Shown: in pieces, positions 1 through 8,280 of the stretch | How positions within the stretch are numbered: the stretch's first letter is position 1 | How the letters are laid out: every line of letters begins with the position of its first letter | Source: Aliarcobacter lanthieri | Lineage (GTDB): Bacteria; Campylobacterota; Campylobacteria; Campylobacterales; Arcobacteraceae | Direction of reading: 5' to 3' | DNA length: 64,000 nt | NCBI RefSeq assembly: GCF_013201625.1 | Contig: NZ_CP053839.1 | Coordinates: forward strand, 1,426,001 to 1,490,000 | The notes under the pieces: generated by a model | Told to the model about the DNA's origin: nothing | Database searches by the model: none | Seen by the model: the letters and a program-made list of their open reading frames with translations, nothing else | Made by a program: the position numbers and the translations under genes

Positions 1-362
1 TCTACTATTGCCTGGATAGTCCTAAAGGTAATATATGAAATCCCTATAATCTTAAACATTGGATTAGAAATATCAATTTTATGTAAAATCATAGGAAAAG
101 CAATAACAATCATAGGAAATAAAGTATCTTTATAATCATTTATAACAAAAATATAATAAATAATATATACATACAAGAGAAGTAAAAAAAGTTCATAAGA
201 TTCAGGGATAAAGAAATATGTATAGCAAATTACAGTTAAAAACATTAAAGTTTTATATGAAATAAATTTATTTAAAATATTTTTAAACAGATATAAAAAA
301 AAGATAAATGTAAAACTAATTAAAAAAAATCCCAATCCAGAAAAAGGTAAATAGTCTTGCAT
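1..362 (-). CDS. dltB: DltB-like membrane-bound O-acyltransferase (MBOAT), 3' part outside window
   Basis: Translating the minus strand from the ATG at 362 gives an open frame of 120 codons that runs off the window. The protein is very hydrophobic with several membrane helices, and near residue 108 it carries GISYITFRTIQ, a match to the conserved motif of MBOAT acyltransferases. In dlt systems DltB passes D-alanine from the carrier protein DltC across the membrane. The start overlaps the stop of dltX (TAATG), which implies translational coupling and places it as the fourth visible gene of dltC-dltD-dltX-dltB. The catalytic histidine lies beyond the edge, so activity cannot be judged. The family call is firm; the DltB assignment rests on its neighbours. 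Confidence 0.85.
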   Translation of the reverse strand, partial: MQDYLPFSGLGFFLISFTFIFFLYLFKNILNKFISYKTLMFLTVICYTYFFIPESYELFLLLLYVYIIYYIFVINDYKDTLFPMIVIAFPMILHKIDISNPMFKIIGISYITFRTIQAIV

Positions 363-502
363 TAAAACTCCTCATAAACAAATTCAACTGTAGAATCAAC
401 ATCTTGTCCACTTAAATCACTTATATTTTTATAATATATAATATATAAGAAACCAAATATCAATAATAGATATATTAAAAAAAATTTAAAAAAATATCTC
501 AT
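362..502 (-). CDS. dltX: DltX-like small membrane protein of the dlt operon (46 aa)
   Basis: This short gene reads MRYFFKFFLIYLLLIFGF at its start, one membrane helix over about residues 5-24, then a short polar tail ending FVYEEF at the very C-terminus. Small proteins encoded in dlt operons (DltX) have the same plan: one helix and a C-terminal FxYxxF motif whose Tyr is reported to carry D-alanine during transfer. The FxYxxF match here is exact. AAGG lies upstream of the ATG, the start is 10 bases after the dltD stop, and the stop overlaps the dltB start. Its position between dltD and dltB supports the call; homology over so short a sequence cannot be proved by eye. Confidence 0.8.
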   Translation of the reverse strand: MRYFFKFFLIYLLLIFGFLYIIYYKNISDLSGQDVDSTVEFVYEEF

Positions 503-512
503 ATAAGCTACC

Positions 513-1640
513 TTATTTTATAAAATAATCAATTATTTTTTGGTTGACTTTAACCCAACCAAATTCACCTAAATGAACAATATCTATCAACGTTCCAATT
601 TCATAATTCTCTTTTTCATATGTCCACATATCCATATATTCAAAATTATGTTCTAATACCTTTGATTTTATTAATAACATCAATTTATTTGCTTCTTCCC
701 TATTTTTAGAGAATACATATGGATGTAAATCTTGCATTATAAAAAGAGGCTTAATTTTGTAACTATCTAAAAAATCAAGCAAAACTAGAAAATCTTGAAA
801 TTCTTCATTTTTATCTAAATCAGGTGGTATTACTATAGAAAATGGAAAGTTGTTTTTTGTAACTTCAGGTTCAATGTATTTTTTGTAGTATTCATTTTGT
901 ATTCCAAAACTGTTATTTGAAGAAGAAACTTCTATGTTTTTTGCTTTAATTTTTAAACTTTCGTAGTCAAAATTTATTGGAAAATAATTTATTTCTTCTA
1001 TTTTTACATTTTTATTATCAAAACTTTTAATTAAAAGATTTTTAATTTTATTGTTAAAATAATCTTTTTTTACAATACTAAAGGGATATTCATATATAAA
1101 AGTTGGTTCTTTGATTGAAGCTAAATTTTCTTTAATATAGTCACTTATTATATATTTATATTTATCATCTGATTCACTTTCAAAATATAGTTTATTCATC
1201 ATTCCAATATTCATATATTCTAAAAATTTTGACATGGTAAGTCCATTATCACTACTTCCTGTGAACCAACTAGGAGATAACAAAACTACAATTTTTGCAT
1301 TATTTCTAACTTTTTCATTATCACATGCTGCTAATTGGGACATAATTACAAAAGTTTGTTGTCCTTCATTACCTTGAGCTTTTAATGGTAATTTTAAATC
1401 ATTATTAAAAAAGTTTTGTGGTAAAAATTTTTGATGAGGGTAAATTACTAATTCAGAAGAACCAAATAAAACAATTTTTCCATTTTCCAAATCACTTTGT
1501 AAATCAATTGTTTTTTGTAGAGAATCAAAAGAGTTAAAATAATAATTCAATACTTTATCTTTTGTAAAATAAAGGGTGACTAAAACTATAAAAAATGCTG
1601 TGAATAAAGCAAATATATTTAAAAGTATATGTTTTTTCAT
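513..1640 (-). CDS. dltD: D-alanyl transfer protein DltD
   Basis: DltD proteins are membrane-anchored SGNH/GDSL-like hydrolases that place D-alanine on an envelope polymer outside the membrane. Residues 4-26 form one N-terminal helix. Family marks follow: GSSE at 60-63 holding the catalytic serine, the GNEGQQ block, the SPSWF block, and a C-terminal D353-x2-H356 pair in DIVHLGEFGW. The length of 375 is close to Gram-positive DltD. The ATG overlaps the stop of dltC as ATGA, so the two are coupled. Since this is a Gram-negative lineage without teichoic acid, the acceptor is unknown; LPS or another surface glycan is a guess. Confidence 0.93.
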   Translation of the reverse strand: MKKHILLNIFALFTAFFIVLVTLYFTKDKVLNYYFNSFDSLQKTIDLQSDLENGKIVLFGSSELVIYPHQKFLPQNFFNNDLKLPLKAQGNEGQQTFVIMSQLAACDNEKVRNNAKIVVLLSPSWFTGSSDNGLTMSKFLEYMNIGMMNKLYFESESDDKYKYIISDYIKENLASIKEPTFIYEYPFSIVKKDYFNNKIKNLLIKSFDNKNVKIEEINYFPINFDYESLKIKAKNIEVSSSNNSFGIQNEYYKKYIEPEVTKNNFPFSIVIPPDLDKNEEFQDFLVLLDFLDSYKIKPLFIMQDLHPYVFSKNREEANKLMLLIKSKVLEHNFEYMDMWTYEKENYEIGTLIDIVHLGEFGWVKVNQKIIDYFIK

Positions 1641-1867
1641 TCTATTCTACTTTTTATATATTTTGCCAATTTACTAACACTATCAAAATTACTTTCAATA
1701 ATATCTCTAGTATCTATTTTTATACCAAACTCTTCTTCGAGCATCATAGCTAAATCAACCGTTCCCATACTATCAATTAAATTTGATGTATATAGTGCTT
1801 CATCAATTTCAACTTTTTTAAAAGATATCTCTTCAACTAAAGGTTTTATCCTATTAATTATCTCCAT
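1637..1867 (-). CDS. dltC: D-alanyl carrier protein DltC
   Basis: This is a 76-residue acyl-carrier-type protein with Ser33 in IDSMGTVDLA, the phosphopantetheine attachment site; DltC proteins typically have DSxGTVxL here. An acidic helical make-up and small size fit. It is the first visible gene of the minus-strand dlt operon and ends in a 4-base overlap with dltD. D-alanine would be loaded on the carrier by DltA, which is not in the window and is probably beyond dltB. A generic acyl carrier protein is the alternative, but the DltD/DltB/DltX company makes DltC the best reading. Confidence 0.9.
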   Translation of the reverse strand: MEIINRIKPLVEEISFKKVEIDEALYTSNLIDSMGTVDLAMMLEEEFGIKIDTRDIIESNFDSVSKLAKYIKSRIE

Positions 1868-2008
1868 ATTATTATCCTAATTTTTTTATCTAAAACAAAT
1901 GGAATTATATAAAATATTTTGAATTATTCATCAAAAAAAATAGAATTTTTTTGTAATTTTATTGCTATTATTTTTAAGTATAATAAACCTTTATTTTAAG
2001 GAGTTTTT

Positions 2009-2509
2009 ATGATATTAAAATTTAAAGAGTTTTACCCAAAAATCGCCTCAACTGCTTGGATAGCTCCCAGTGCAGATTTAATAGGAAACATTGAAATAGG
2101 AGAAGATAGTTCAGTTTGGTTTGGCTGTGTTATTCGTTCAGATGTAAATGAAGTAAAAATAGGGAAAAATACAAATGTTCAAGATTTATCATGTATTCAT
2201 ACTGATACAAATACAAAAACAATCATAGGAGATAATGTTACAATTGGACACAAAGTTATGTTACATGGCTGTAAAATAGAAAATAATTGTTTAATAGGTA
2301 TGAGTGCCACAATTCTAGATAATGCAATAATAGGTGAAGGTAGTATAGTAGGAGCAAATTCACTTGTTACAGCTGGGAAAGTTTTCCCACCAAGAAGTAT
2401 GATTATGGGAAGTCCAGCAAAAGTTATAAGAGAATTAAGCCAAGAAGAAGTTCAAGGTTTAATAAACCATGCTTTACACTATGTCGAATATAAAAATGAA
2501 TATAGATAA
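2009..2509 (+). CDS. Gamma-carbonic anhydrase family (YrdA/PaaY-like) hexapeptide protein
   Basis: The 166-residue protein is mostly hexapeptide repeats forming a left-handed beta helix (about residues 18-140) with a C-terminal helix. Histidines typical of the metal site of gamma-class carbonic anhydrase homologues are visible in CIHTDTN, IGHKVMLHG and adjacent turns. The C-terminal GSPAKVIREL is the standard end of the fold. Members are metal-binding trimers; only some have proved carbonic anhydrase activity, so no substrate is claimed. It has its own promoter region, AAGGAG before the ATG, and a terminator hairpin after it. Confidence 0.88.
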   Translation: MILKFKEFYPKIASTAWIAPSADLIGNIEIGEDSSVWFGCVIRSDVNEVKIGKNTNVQDLSCIHTDTNTKTIIGDNVTIGHKVMLHGCKIENNCLIGMSATILDNAIIGEGSIVGANSLVTAGKVFPPRSMIMGSPAKVIRELSQEEVQGLINHALHYVEYKNEYR

Positions 2510-2515
2510 GCTTAA

Positions 2516-2548
2516 GAAAAAATAGATATAATTCCAATCTATTTTTTC
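2516..2548 (+). terminator. Rho-independent terminator after the hexapeptide protein
   Basis: A 12-base stem (GAAAAAATAGAT pairing with ATCTATTTTTTC) with a 9-base loop and a T-run in its 3' arm lies between the gamma-carbonic-anhydrase-like gene and tRNA-Leu. Confidence 0.75.
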
Positions 2549-2552
2549 CTGT

Positions 2553-2636
2553 GCGGCTGTGGTGGAATGGTAGACACGCTATCTTGAGGTGGTAGTGGCA
2601 ACAGCTGTGCGAGTTCAAGTCTCGCCAGCCGCACCA
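2553..2636 (+). tRNA. tRNA-Leu (anticodon GAG)
   Basis: The acceptor stem GCGGCTG pairs fully with CAGCCGC, followed by discriminator A and an encoded CCA (2634-2636). The D arm has TGGTAGACACGC. The anticodon stem CTATC/GGTAG closes the loop TTGAGGT, giving anticodon GAG (Leu, CUU/CUC codons). A long variable arm, typical of tRNA-Leu, precedes the T arm GCGAG-TTCAAGT-CTCGC. Length is 84 nt. Confidence 0.97.
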
Positions 2637-2654
2637 TAAATTTTATTAATTATC

Positions 2655-3059
2655 TTATATTTCTGATTCTATCAATTTAAAATTTGCAAAAGCATTTTCA
2701 ATACTAGGAATATTTTTATATACAGTTTTTGTTAACCTTAATCTCTTTGTTTTTAAATCACATATTGCAATTCTAAAATTTGAACCTATAAATGGTTCAA
2801 TAACACAAATGATTTTATCTTCAATTTGTTTTGTTACATAAATAGTACCTTGAAGTTCTGAAAAAAAATATTTTGGATAACTTAATGGTGTTATTTCAAC
2901 TATATCAATATTCTCTGGTTCTTCAAGAGTTTTTACAATATCCATAGCGTCTTCATAACTTTCAAATGAAATACACCAATCATCAAATTTTTTATTAAAA
3001 TGTTGTAAATCTTCATCTAGAAATCCACCTGCTATTGCTTGCAAAGCAAAAATAGCCAT
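2655..3059 (-). CDS. Uncharacterised protein (134 aa)
   Basis: I do not recognise a family. The protein has no clear signal peptide or membrane helix. It has an alpha/beta make-up, with an acidic central part and a C-terminal half of alternating hydrophobic strands (for example TIYVTKQIEDKIICVIEPF). AAGGTGG precedes the ATG, supporting the start. It heads a run of minus-strand small genes (3104-3487, 3496-3810) but is separated from them by 44 bases. Probably cytoplasmic. Confidence 0.6.
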   Translation of the reverse strand: MAIFALQAIAGGFLDEDLQHFNKKFDDWCISFESYEDAMDIVKTLEEPENIDIVEITPLSYPKYFFSELQGTIYVTKQIEDKIICVIEPFIGSNFRIAICDLKTKRLRLTKTVYKNIPSIENAFANFKLIESEI

Positions 3060-3103
3060 AAAACCACCTTTTCTATTATATATTTTTCTATAAATAAAAA
3101 AAT

Positions 3104-3487
3104 CTAATTTTCATTTATCAATGAATCAGCTTTTGTTTTCAACTTTTTTTTATGTAAAAGTTCTTTTTCTCTTTGTGTAAATTTTTCTTCTTTATAGATC
3201 TTTTGTTCTTTTTTTAACTCTTTTTCTCTTATTTCAGGTTCTTTTTTAAATAAAGTCAGTATTAAATATATAGAACATAGAATATTAAAAATTATTATAA
3301 ACCATTTTATAAATAACGCAAATTTCAAATATCTTATATTATCTGTAAGCTTTAAATATTCAACAACATCTCCATAAATAAGTCCAGAAAACAAAGCAAC
3401 CAAAAGAAAAAAAAATATTAAAATTGCTCTTTTTCTAAACTTATATAAGTAGTACCAAAAAACTGCTGATTTTACTTGCTTAAACAT
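3104..3487 (-). CDS. Small two-helix membrane protein with charged tail
   Basis: This 127-residue protein has two predicted membrane helices (about residues 19-39 and 55-82) and then a strongly charged Lys/Glu tail likely to be coiled coil in the cytoplasm. No family is recognised. It starts 8 bases after the stop of the 104-residue gene at 3496-3810, so the two are probably co-transcribed. Nothing indicates a function. Confidence 0.6.
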   Translation of the reverse strand: MFKQVKSAVFWYYLYKFRKRAILIFFFLLVALFSGLIYGDVVEYLKLTDNIRYLKFALFIKWFIIIFNILCSIYLILTLFKKEPEIREKELKKEQKIYKEEKFTQREKELLHKKKLKTKADSLINEN

Positions 3488-3495
3488 ATTTTAAC

Positions 3496-3810
3496 CTATA
3501 CAAAAAAGTTTATTCCTAAAGCGGCTAAAGCAACAACAAGTGATTTTGTTTTCAAATCATCAATTATCTTTCTCTCTTCATCTGCAATAATAATTTCTAA
3601 ATCATCATCACTAAAATCATTTATAGTCTTTCCATTTTCAATTAATCTTGCTTTTGTTGCAATAATTGCTTTTTCTCTAATTTTTAAATTTATAGTATCT
3701 TTTAATTGTTTACTTTTTATTTTTGGATAGTCAAAAGCTTTTGTTACATTTTCACTTGTTATATTTACAAGTTCTTTTGATTTATCTTTTAAAATATCTT
3801 TTATTCCCAT
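3496..3810 (-). CDS. Uncharacterised 104-aa protein with hydrophobic C-terminus
   Basis: No family is recognised. It is helical and charged through residue 85, with an acidic patch FSDDDLEIIIADEERK, and ends in a short hydrophobic stretch (SLVVALAALGINFFV) that could insert in or touch a membrane. It is directly upstream of, and probably co-transcribed with, the two-helix membrane protein at 3104-3487, so the two may act together. Confidence 0.55.
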   Translation of the reverse strand: MGIKDILKDKSKELVNITSENVTKAFDYPKIKSKQLKDTINLKIREKAIIATKARLIENGKTINDFSDDDLEIIIADEERKIIDDLKTKSLVVALAALGINFFV

Positions 3811-3847
3811 AATATCTTCCTAAAATTTTATAAATTCTATCATAATT

Positions 3848-3961
3848 TTAAGATACATACTCCCATCTTTTATAATTATTAGCTACTTTTCTTATATCAT
3901 CAAATCCAATAACTTTAATAAAAGTAAATCTTCCACTTGCTAAAAAAGCTTTAATAAGCAT
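3848..3961 (-). CDS. Possible 37-aa basic microprotein
   Basis: An open frame of 37 codons starts at ATG 3961-3959 behind a good ribosome site, GGAG 5 bases upstream. The product reads MLIKAFLASGRFTFIKVIGF followed by a basic, aromatic tail ending RWEYVS. The stretch between 3811 and 4089 otherwise holds only promoter-like sequence. The ribosome site and the lack of rare composition make it credible, but no family is recognised and chance cannot be excluded at this length. Confidence 0.4.
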   Translation of the reverse strand: MLIKAFLASGRFTFIKVIGFDDIRKVANNYKRWEYVS

Positions 3962-4089
3962 TTTATCTCCTTTTAAAATAATATTTATTCTATCTAATTT
4001 GAAGTTACAAACAACTTAAATAAATATACTTTTATATATTTTTTAATATATTATGATATACTTTTGAATATTTTATTATTTGGAAAAAA

Positions 4090-4311
4090 ATGGATAAAGA
4101 CGAGTTTAAGAAACTTCTAAAAGAAGCAAAGTTTTCAAAAAAAAGTTTTGCAACTTTTATTGGATTAAAATATCAAAGTGTAAATACATGGGGGAATAAC
4201 AATCGTGCTATTCCTTATTGGGTAAAATCATGGCTAGATCTCTACATTGAAAATTTAAAATATAAAAAGATGAAAGAGATTTTAAAAGATAGTGGAGTTT
4301 GTAAGGAGTAA
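4090..4311 (+). CDS. Small helix-turn-helix (Cro/XRE-like) protein
   Basis: The 73-residue protein carries a helix-turn-helix-like segment at about residues 15-43, where SKKSFATFIGLKYQSVNTWG matches the pattern of XRE/Cro folds (helix, Gly turn, recognition helix with Ser-Val-Asn-Thr-Trp). A C-terminal helix follows. It ends 2 bases before thiD, whose AAGGAG lies within its last codons, so the pair form an operon. A role as a regulator of the operon is possible but unproved. Confidence 0.65.
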   Translation: MDKDEFKKLLKEAKFSKKSFATFIGLKYQSVNTWGNNNRAIPYWVKSWLDLYIENLKYKKMKEILKDSGVCKE

Positions 4312-4313
4312 AA

Positions 4314-5072
4314 ATGAAAGTAGTTTTAAGTATAGCTGGAAGTGATAGTAGTGGAGGAGCTGGAATACAAGCAGATATAAAAAGTGGGTTTTATCATAAA
4401 GTTTTTATGACAACAGCAATTACAGCAATTACTGTTCAAAATACTTTAGGTGTATCAAATGCAGTAATTTTAGACCCAAAATTTGTAGTTGAACAAATAA
4501 ATTCTGTAGTAGAAGACTTTAAAATAGATTGTATAAAAATAGGAATGTTAAGTTCTAAAGAGCTTATTTTAGAAGTTTTTAATACTATTAAAGAATTAGA
4601 TATTCCTATTATTTTAGATCCAGTTGCTATTTCAAGAGCTGGGTCAAAATTAATAGATGATGAAGCTATAAATAGTTTAAAATCTATGTTTAAACATGCT
4701 TTACTAATTACTCCAAATAGTTTGGAAGCAAAACTTTTTTTTGGTGTAGAAAATATTGAAGATATAAGAAGTCTAAAAGATATTCCTACAAATATTATTT
4801 TTAAAAATATAGTAAAAAATGATGAAACAACAACTGATGTTCTTTTAACAAAAGATGGAAATATTGAACTTTTTATTGGGCAAAAAGCCGATATTTCAAA
4901 CACTCATGGTACTGGTTGTAGTTTTAGTGCATCAATCGCTTCTTTAATAGCAAGAGATTATAGCTTAAAAGATAGCATAGATTTATCTAAAAAATATATT
5001 TATGAAGCTATAAACCAAGCTCCAAATTTTGGAAGAGGAAATGGTCCAATAAATCATATACTAAATTTTTAA
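4314..5072 (+). CDS. thiD: Hydroxymethylpyrimidine/phosphomethylpyrimidine kinase
   Basis: ThiD phosphorylates HMP and HMP-phosphate to give HMP pyrophosphate for thiamine. The N-terminal SIAGSDSSGGAGIQADIKS is the substrate loop of the family, and THGTGCSFSASIAS near residue 200 is the ribokinase-superfamily anion hole and catalytic region. The length of 252 is normal. It is in an operon behind the small HTH protein. No TPP riboswitch is visible upstream. Confidence 0.95.
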   Translation: MKVVLSIAGSDSSGGAGIQADIKSGFYHKVFMTTAITAITVQNTLGVSNAVILDPKFVVEQINSVVEDFKIDCIKIGMLSSKELILEVFNTIKELDIPIILDPVAISRAGSKLIDDEAINSLKSMFKHALLITPNSLEAKLFFGVENIEDIRSLKDIPTNIIFKNIVKNDETTTDVLLTKDGNIELFIGQKADISNTHGTGCSFSASIASLIARDYSLKDSIDLSKKYIYEAINQAPNFGRGNGPINHILNF

Positions 5073-5073
5073 A

Positions 5074-5095
5074 AGGCTTAACAAAGCCTAATTTT
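5074..5095 (+). terminator. Hairpin between thiD and proA
   Basis: A short stem AGGCTT/AAGCCT with a 4-base loop is followed by TAATTTT; flanking A/T pairs extend it. It is a moderate terminator or attenuator candidate separating thiD from proA. Confidence 0.55.
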
Positions 5096-5127
5096 AGTAT
5101 ATTTACATAAAAAATTTAGGAAATTTT

Positions 5128-6363
5128 ATGCAAGATTTTTTACAAAAAGCAAAGCAAAGTAGTCGAATCATCGGTACTTTAAGCACAGAAGTTAAAAATA
5201 ATGTACTTTTACAAATTGCAAATGCTTTAGAAAAAAACTCTTTATATATTATTAAAGAAAATAGTAAAGATATGCAAAATGCAAGAGTAAATAACTTAAG
5301 TTCTGCTATGCAAGATAGACTTCTTTTAAATGAAAAAAGAGTTATTGATATGGCAAATGCGATAAGACAAATCGCTTCACAAACAGAACCAGTAGGAAGA
5401 ATTTTAGATGGTTGGGTTACAAAAGATGGTCTAAATATTCAAAAAGTATCTATTCCTATTGGAGTTATTGGAATAATTTATGAAAGCCGTCCAAATGTAA
5501 CAAGTGATACAGCAGCACTTTGTTTTAAAAGTGGAAATGTTTGTGTATTAAAAGGTGGAAAAGAAGCTGAGAACTCAAATCAAGCAATAGCAAAAATTTT
5601 ACAAGATGTTTTAATAAAAAATGATCTACCTGAACAAGCTATCTCTTTACTTCCAGATAGTAGTAGAGAAGGTGTAGCAAAATTAATAAAAGAAGATAAA
5701 TATGTAGATTTAATAGTTCCAAGAGGAGGAGAAGCCCTTATAAGATTTATTAGTGAAAACTCTTCAATTCCTGTGATAAAACATGATAAAGGAGTTTGTC
5801 ATATTTTTATTGATAAAGATGCTAATGCTAACAAAGTTATATCTATTGTAATCAATGCTAAATGTCAACGTCCAAGTGCTTGTAACTCAATAGAAACAAT
5901 TTTAGTTCATGATGCAATAGCACCATATATTTTAACTGGACTTAAAGAAGAATTAGAACTTCAAGGAACAAAATTAAAAGGTTGTGCTAAAACTTTAGAG
6001 TATATAAAAATAGATTTTGCACAAGACAATGATTTTTATATGGAATATTTAGATAATGTTCTAAATATAAAAGTTGTATCAAATGTAAATGAAGCAATAG
6101 AGCATATTCAAAAATATGGTTCTGGACACTCTGAATCTATTTTAAGTGAAAACTATACAACAATAAATAAGTTTTTAAACGAAATTGATGCTGCTTGTGT
6201 TTATGCAAATGCAAGTACAAGATTTACTGATGGTGGAGAGTTTGGATTAGGTGCAGAAGTTGGTATATCTACAAACAAACTTCACTCAAGAGGGCCAATG
6301 GGGATAAATGATTTAACAACATTTAAATATAAAATCTATGGACAAGGACAAACGAGAAAATAA
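5128..6363 (+). CDS. proA: Gamma-glutamyl phosphate reductase
   Basis: ProA reduces gamma-glutamyl phosphate to glutamate semialdehyde in proline synthesis. Family marks are YESRPNVT (118-125), VLKGGKEA, VPRGGEALI and the active-site Cys252 in QRPSACNSIETILV; the C-terminal GEFGLGAEVGIST is also conserved. The length of 411 is typical. No proB lies beside it. Its stop overlaps the start of the next gene as TAATG, so the downstream GH17 protein is translationally coupled although unrelated in pathway. Confidence 0.97.
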   Translation: MQDFLQKAKQSSRIIGTLSTEVKNNVLLQIANALEKNSLYIIKENSKDMQNARVNNLSSAMQDRLLLNEKRVIDMANAIRQIASQTEPVGRILDGWVTKDGLNIQKVSIPIGVIGIIYESRPNVTSDTAALCFKSGNVCVLKGGKEAENSNQAIAKILQDVLIKNDLPEQAISLLPDSSREGVAKLIKEDKYVDLIVPRGGEALIRFISENSSIPVIKHDKGVCHIFIDKDANANKVISIVINAKCQRPSACNSIETILVHDAIAPYILTGLKEELELQGTKLKGCAKTLEYIKIDFAQDNDFYMEYLDNVLNIKVVSNVNEAIEHIQKYGSGHSESILSENYTTINKFLNEIDAACVYANASTRFTDGGEFGLGAEVGISTNKLHSRGPMGINDLTTFKYKIYGQGQTRK

Positions 6364-8252
6364 TGAACACGAATAAACTTTTTTTAATATTTTGTAGTGT
6401 AATAATTGCACTGTTTTTTTGGCACTATTTAGGTGAAAAAGCTATTTTAAAAGATGAAACAAATAGTTTTGATAAACTTCAATGCGTATCTTATGCACCA
6501 TATGGAAAGGATGAATCACCTTTTTTATTCGATAAAGGTTTAGTTTTAAAAGAAGAAAATATCAGAAAAGATATGGAACTTCTTTCAAAGTATACTTCTT
6601 GTGTTAGAACATACTCAACAGTAGGACAAGAACTTATTCCAAAAGTTGCAAAAGATTTAAATATGCAAGTTCTAATGGGTATTTGGATAGGTAAAGAAGA
6701 AAAACAAGCTATTGCAGAAATTGCAAAACTAAAAGAATTAGCTGCACAATATCCAGAAGTTATAAAAGCTATTATCGTAGGAAATGAAGTACTTTTAAGA
6801 GGTGATACAACAGAAAATCAACTAGCAAAATATATAAAAGAGGTAAAAGAAGCCCTCCCCCAATATCAAGTAACTTATGCTGATGTTTGGGAATATTGGC
6901 TTAAATATCCAAAAATTAAAGAGCTTACAGATTTTGTAACTATCCATATTTTGCCATATTGGGAAGATGAACCAAAGAATATTCATGATTCAATAGAACA
7001 TATAAAAAATGTAAGATTAGAAGTTGAGAAAGAGTTGGGAACTTCAAATATTTTAATAGGAGAAACTGGTTGGCCGAGTGAAGGAAGAACAAGAGAAGAT
7101 GCACAGCCTAGTAAAATAAATCAAGCAAAATATATAAGAGATTTTGTAAGCCTTGCAAATGAACATAACTGGCAATACAACATAATAGAAGCAATAGACC
7201 AACCTTGGAAAAGAATAAGTGAAGGTGCAGTTGGAGGCTTTTGGGGAATATTTGATAAAGATAGAGCAGATAAAAATGTATTTAGTGGTGATGTTTCAAA
7301 CTTTCCAAACTATTTATCTTTAGCATTTGGTTCTTTAGTTTTAATTTTAGGTTTCTTTCTGATTTTTAGAAAAGAACAAACTTCAACTATTAAACTTATA
7401 ACATTTAGTGCTGTAAATACAATATTCTCTATTCTTTTTATGCTTCAAGTTGAACAATATATTGTAATTTCAAGAAACTATTTAGAAGCAATTTGGGCTA
7501 TTTTACTTTTAGGAGTTCAAATATATGTATATTATCAAATTCTAAAACACATTATATGTAAAAATCAGTATGAAATCATATCAAAAGTTGCATTTTATTT
7601 GAGTGCAATTTCTATATTTATTATGATTGTAAAACTAGCATACAATGGAAGATATGAAAACTTTGAAATTTATGGTTTATCAATTCTTGCAATATCATTT
7701 ATTTGGTCATATATTGGTAATTTTGATAGATTAAAATTTGGAAATTTTGAAAGATTATTTGCGATAATTTTACTTATAAATACTTTTGTTATGATTTATA
7801 GTGAAACTACTATGAATATCTTTAGTAATATTTTAGCAATTATAAGTTTTATTTTTGTAGCTATTCTTTATCTTGGTTCAATTAAAAATGGTAGTTTTGA
7901 AAAACTCAAAAAACCAATTCTTTATATAATAGTTACAACTATTGCCCTACTTTTATTTAAAAATGGTTTGATTATGAATAATAGTTTAGGTATGAGTTGT
8001 AAAGAAAATGGTGGAATATTATGTTCATTTGTAGGATATATTTGGTATTTACTATACTTTAATTATATTGGAACTGCTGCAATAATTGCATCAATAGTAG
8101 CATTTTTGATAAATACAAGAGTATTTGTTCTAATAGCACTATTCTTGAGTATTTTAGCTTCTATGCTAACAAATACTTTCTTAGGAGCAATTGCATTTAT
8201 TATTGTAATGTATGTTATTACAAAAGATAGTGATAAAAAGCTTCTTGATTAA
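6363..8252 (+). CDS. Membrane-anchored glycoside hydrolase family 17 (beta-1,3-glucanase-like) protein
   Basis: After one N-terminal helix (residues 5-22) comes a GH17 domain (about 40-300) with both expected catalytic glutamates: E142 in IIVGNEVLLRG (acid/base) and E234 in LIGETGWPSEGR (nucleophile). The last half (about 318-625) is eight or so membrane helices. GH17 domains of this bacterial type occur in glucan-processing proteins such as NdvB, but the glycosyltransferase part is absent here. It probably acts on a beta-glucan at the periplasmic face; the substrate is inferred. The start overlaps the proA stop. Confidence 0.88.
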   Translation: MNTNKLFLIFCSVIIALFFWHYLGEKAILKDETNSFDKLQCVSYAPYGKDESPFLFDKGLVLKEENIRKDMELLSKYTSCVRTYSTVGQELIPKVAKDLNMQVLMGIWIGKEEKQAIAEIAKLKELAAQYPEVIKAIIVGNEVLLRGDTTENQLAKYIKEVKEALPQYQVTYADVWEYWLKYPKIKELTDFVTIHILPYWEDEPKNIHDSIEHIKNVRLEVEKELGTSNILIGETGWPSEGRTREDAQPSKINQAKYIRDFVSLANEHNWQYNIIEAIDQPWKRISEGAVGGFWGIFDKDRADKNVFSGDVSNFPNYLSLAFGSLVLILGFFLIFRKEQTSTIKLITFSAVNTIFSILFMLQVEQYIVISRNYLEAIWAILLLGVQIYVYYQILKHIICKNQYEIISKVAFYLSAISIFIMIVKLAYNGRYENFEIYGLSILAISFIWSYIGNFDRLKFGNFERLFAIILLINTFVMIYSETTMNIFSNILAIISFIFVAILYLGSIKNGSFEKLKKPILYIIVTTIALLLFKNGLIMNNSLGMSCKENGGILCSFVGYIWYLLYFNYIGTAAIIASIVAFLINTRVFVLIALFLSILASMLTNTFLGAIAFIIVMYVITKDSDKKLLD

Positions 8253-8280
8253 AATAGATTGAAATTTTCAATCTATTTTA
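8251..8280. terminator. Bidirectional terminator
   Basis: A nearly perfect palindrome, AAAATAGATTGAAA with TTTCAATCTATTTTA, lies between the convergent GH17 gene and the secreted-protein gene and has T-runs on both strands. Confidence 0.85.

Noticed and set aside
1629-1880. Plus-strand open frame over the dltC gene
   Set aside because: It is the antisense shadow of dltC, with no ribosome site or family likeness; similar shadows over thiD, trpA, glyA and others were left out.
3659-3670. GCAATAATTGCT, similar to half of the shared promoter element
   Set aside because: It lies inside a coding gene (minus strand), lacks the GGATTG part, and no -10 follows at 20 bases.
4240-4313. Possible TPP riboswitch before thiD
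   Set aside because: The region is the end of the HTH gene and no thi-box sequences are present.
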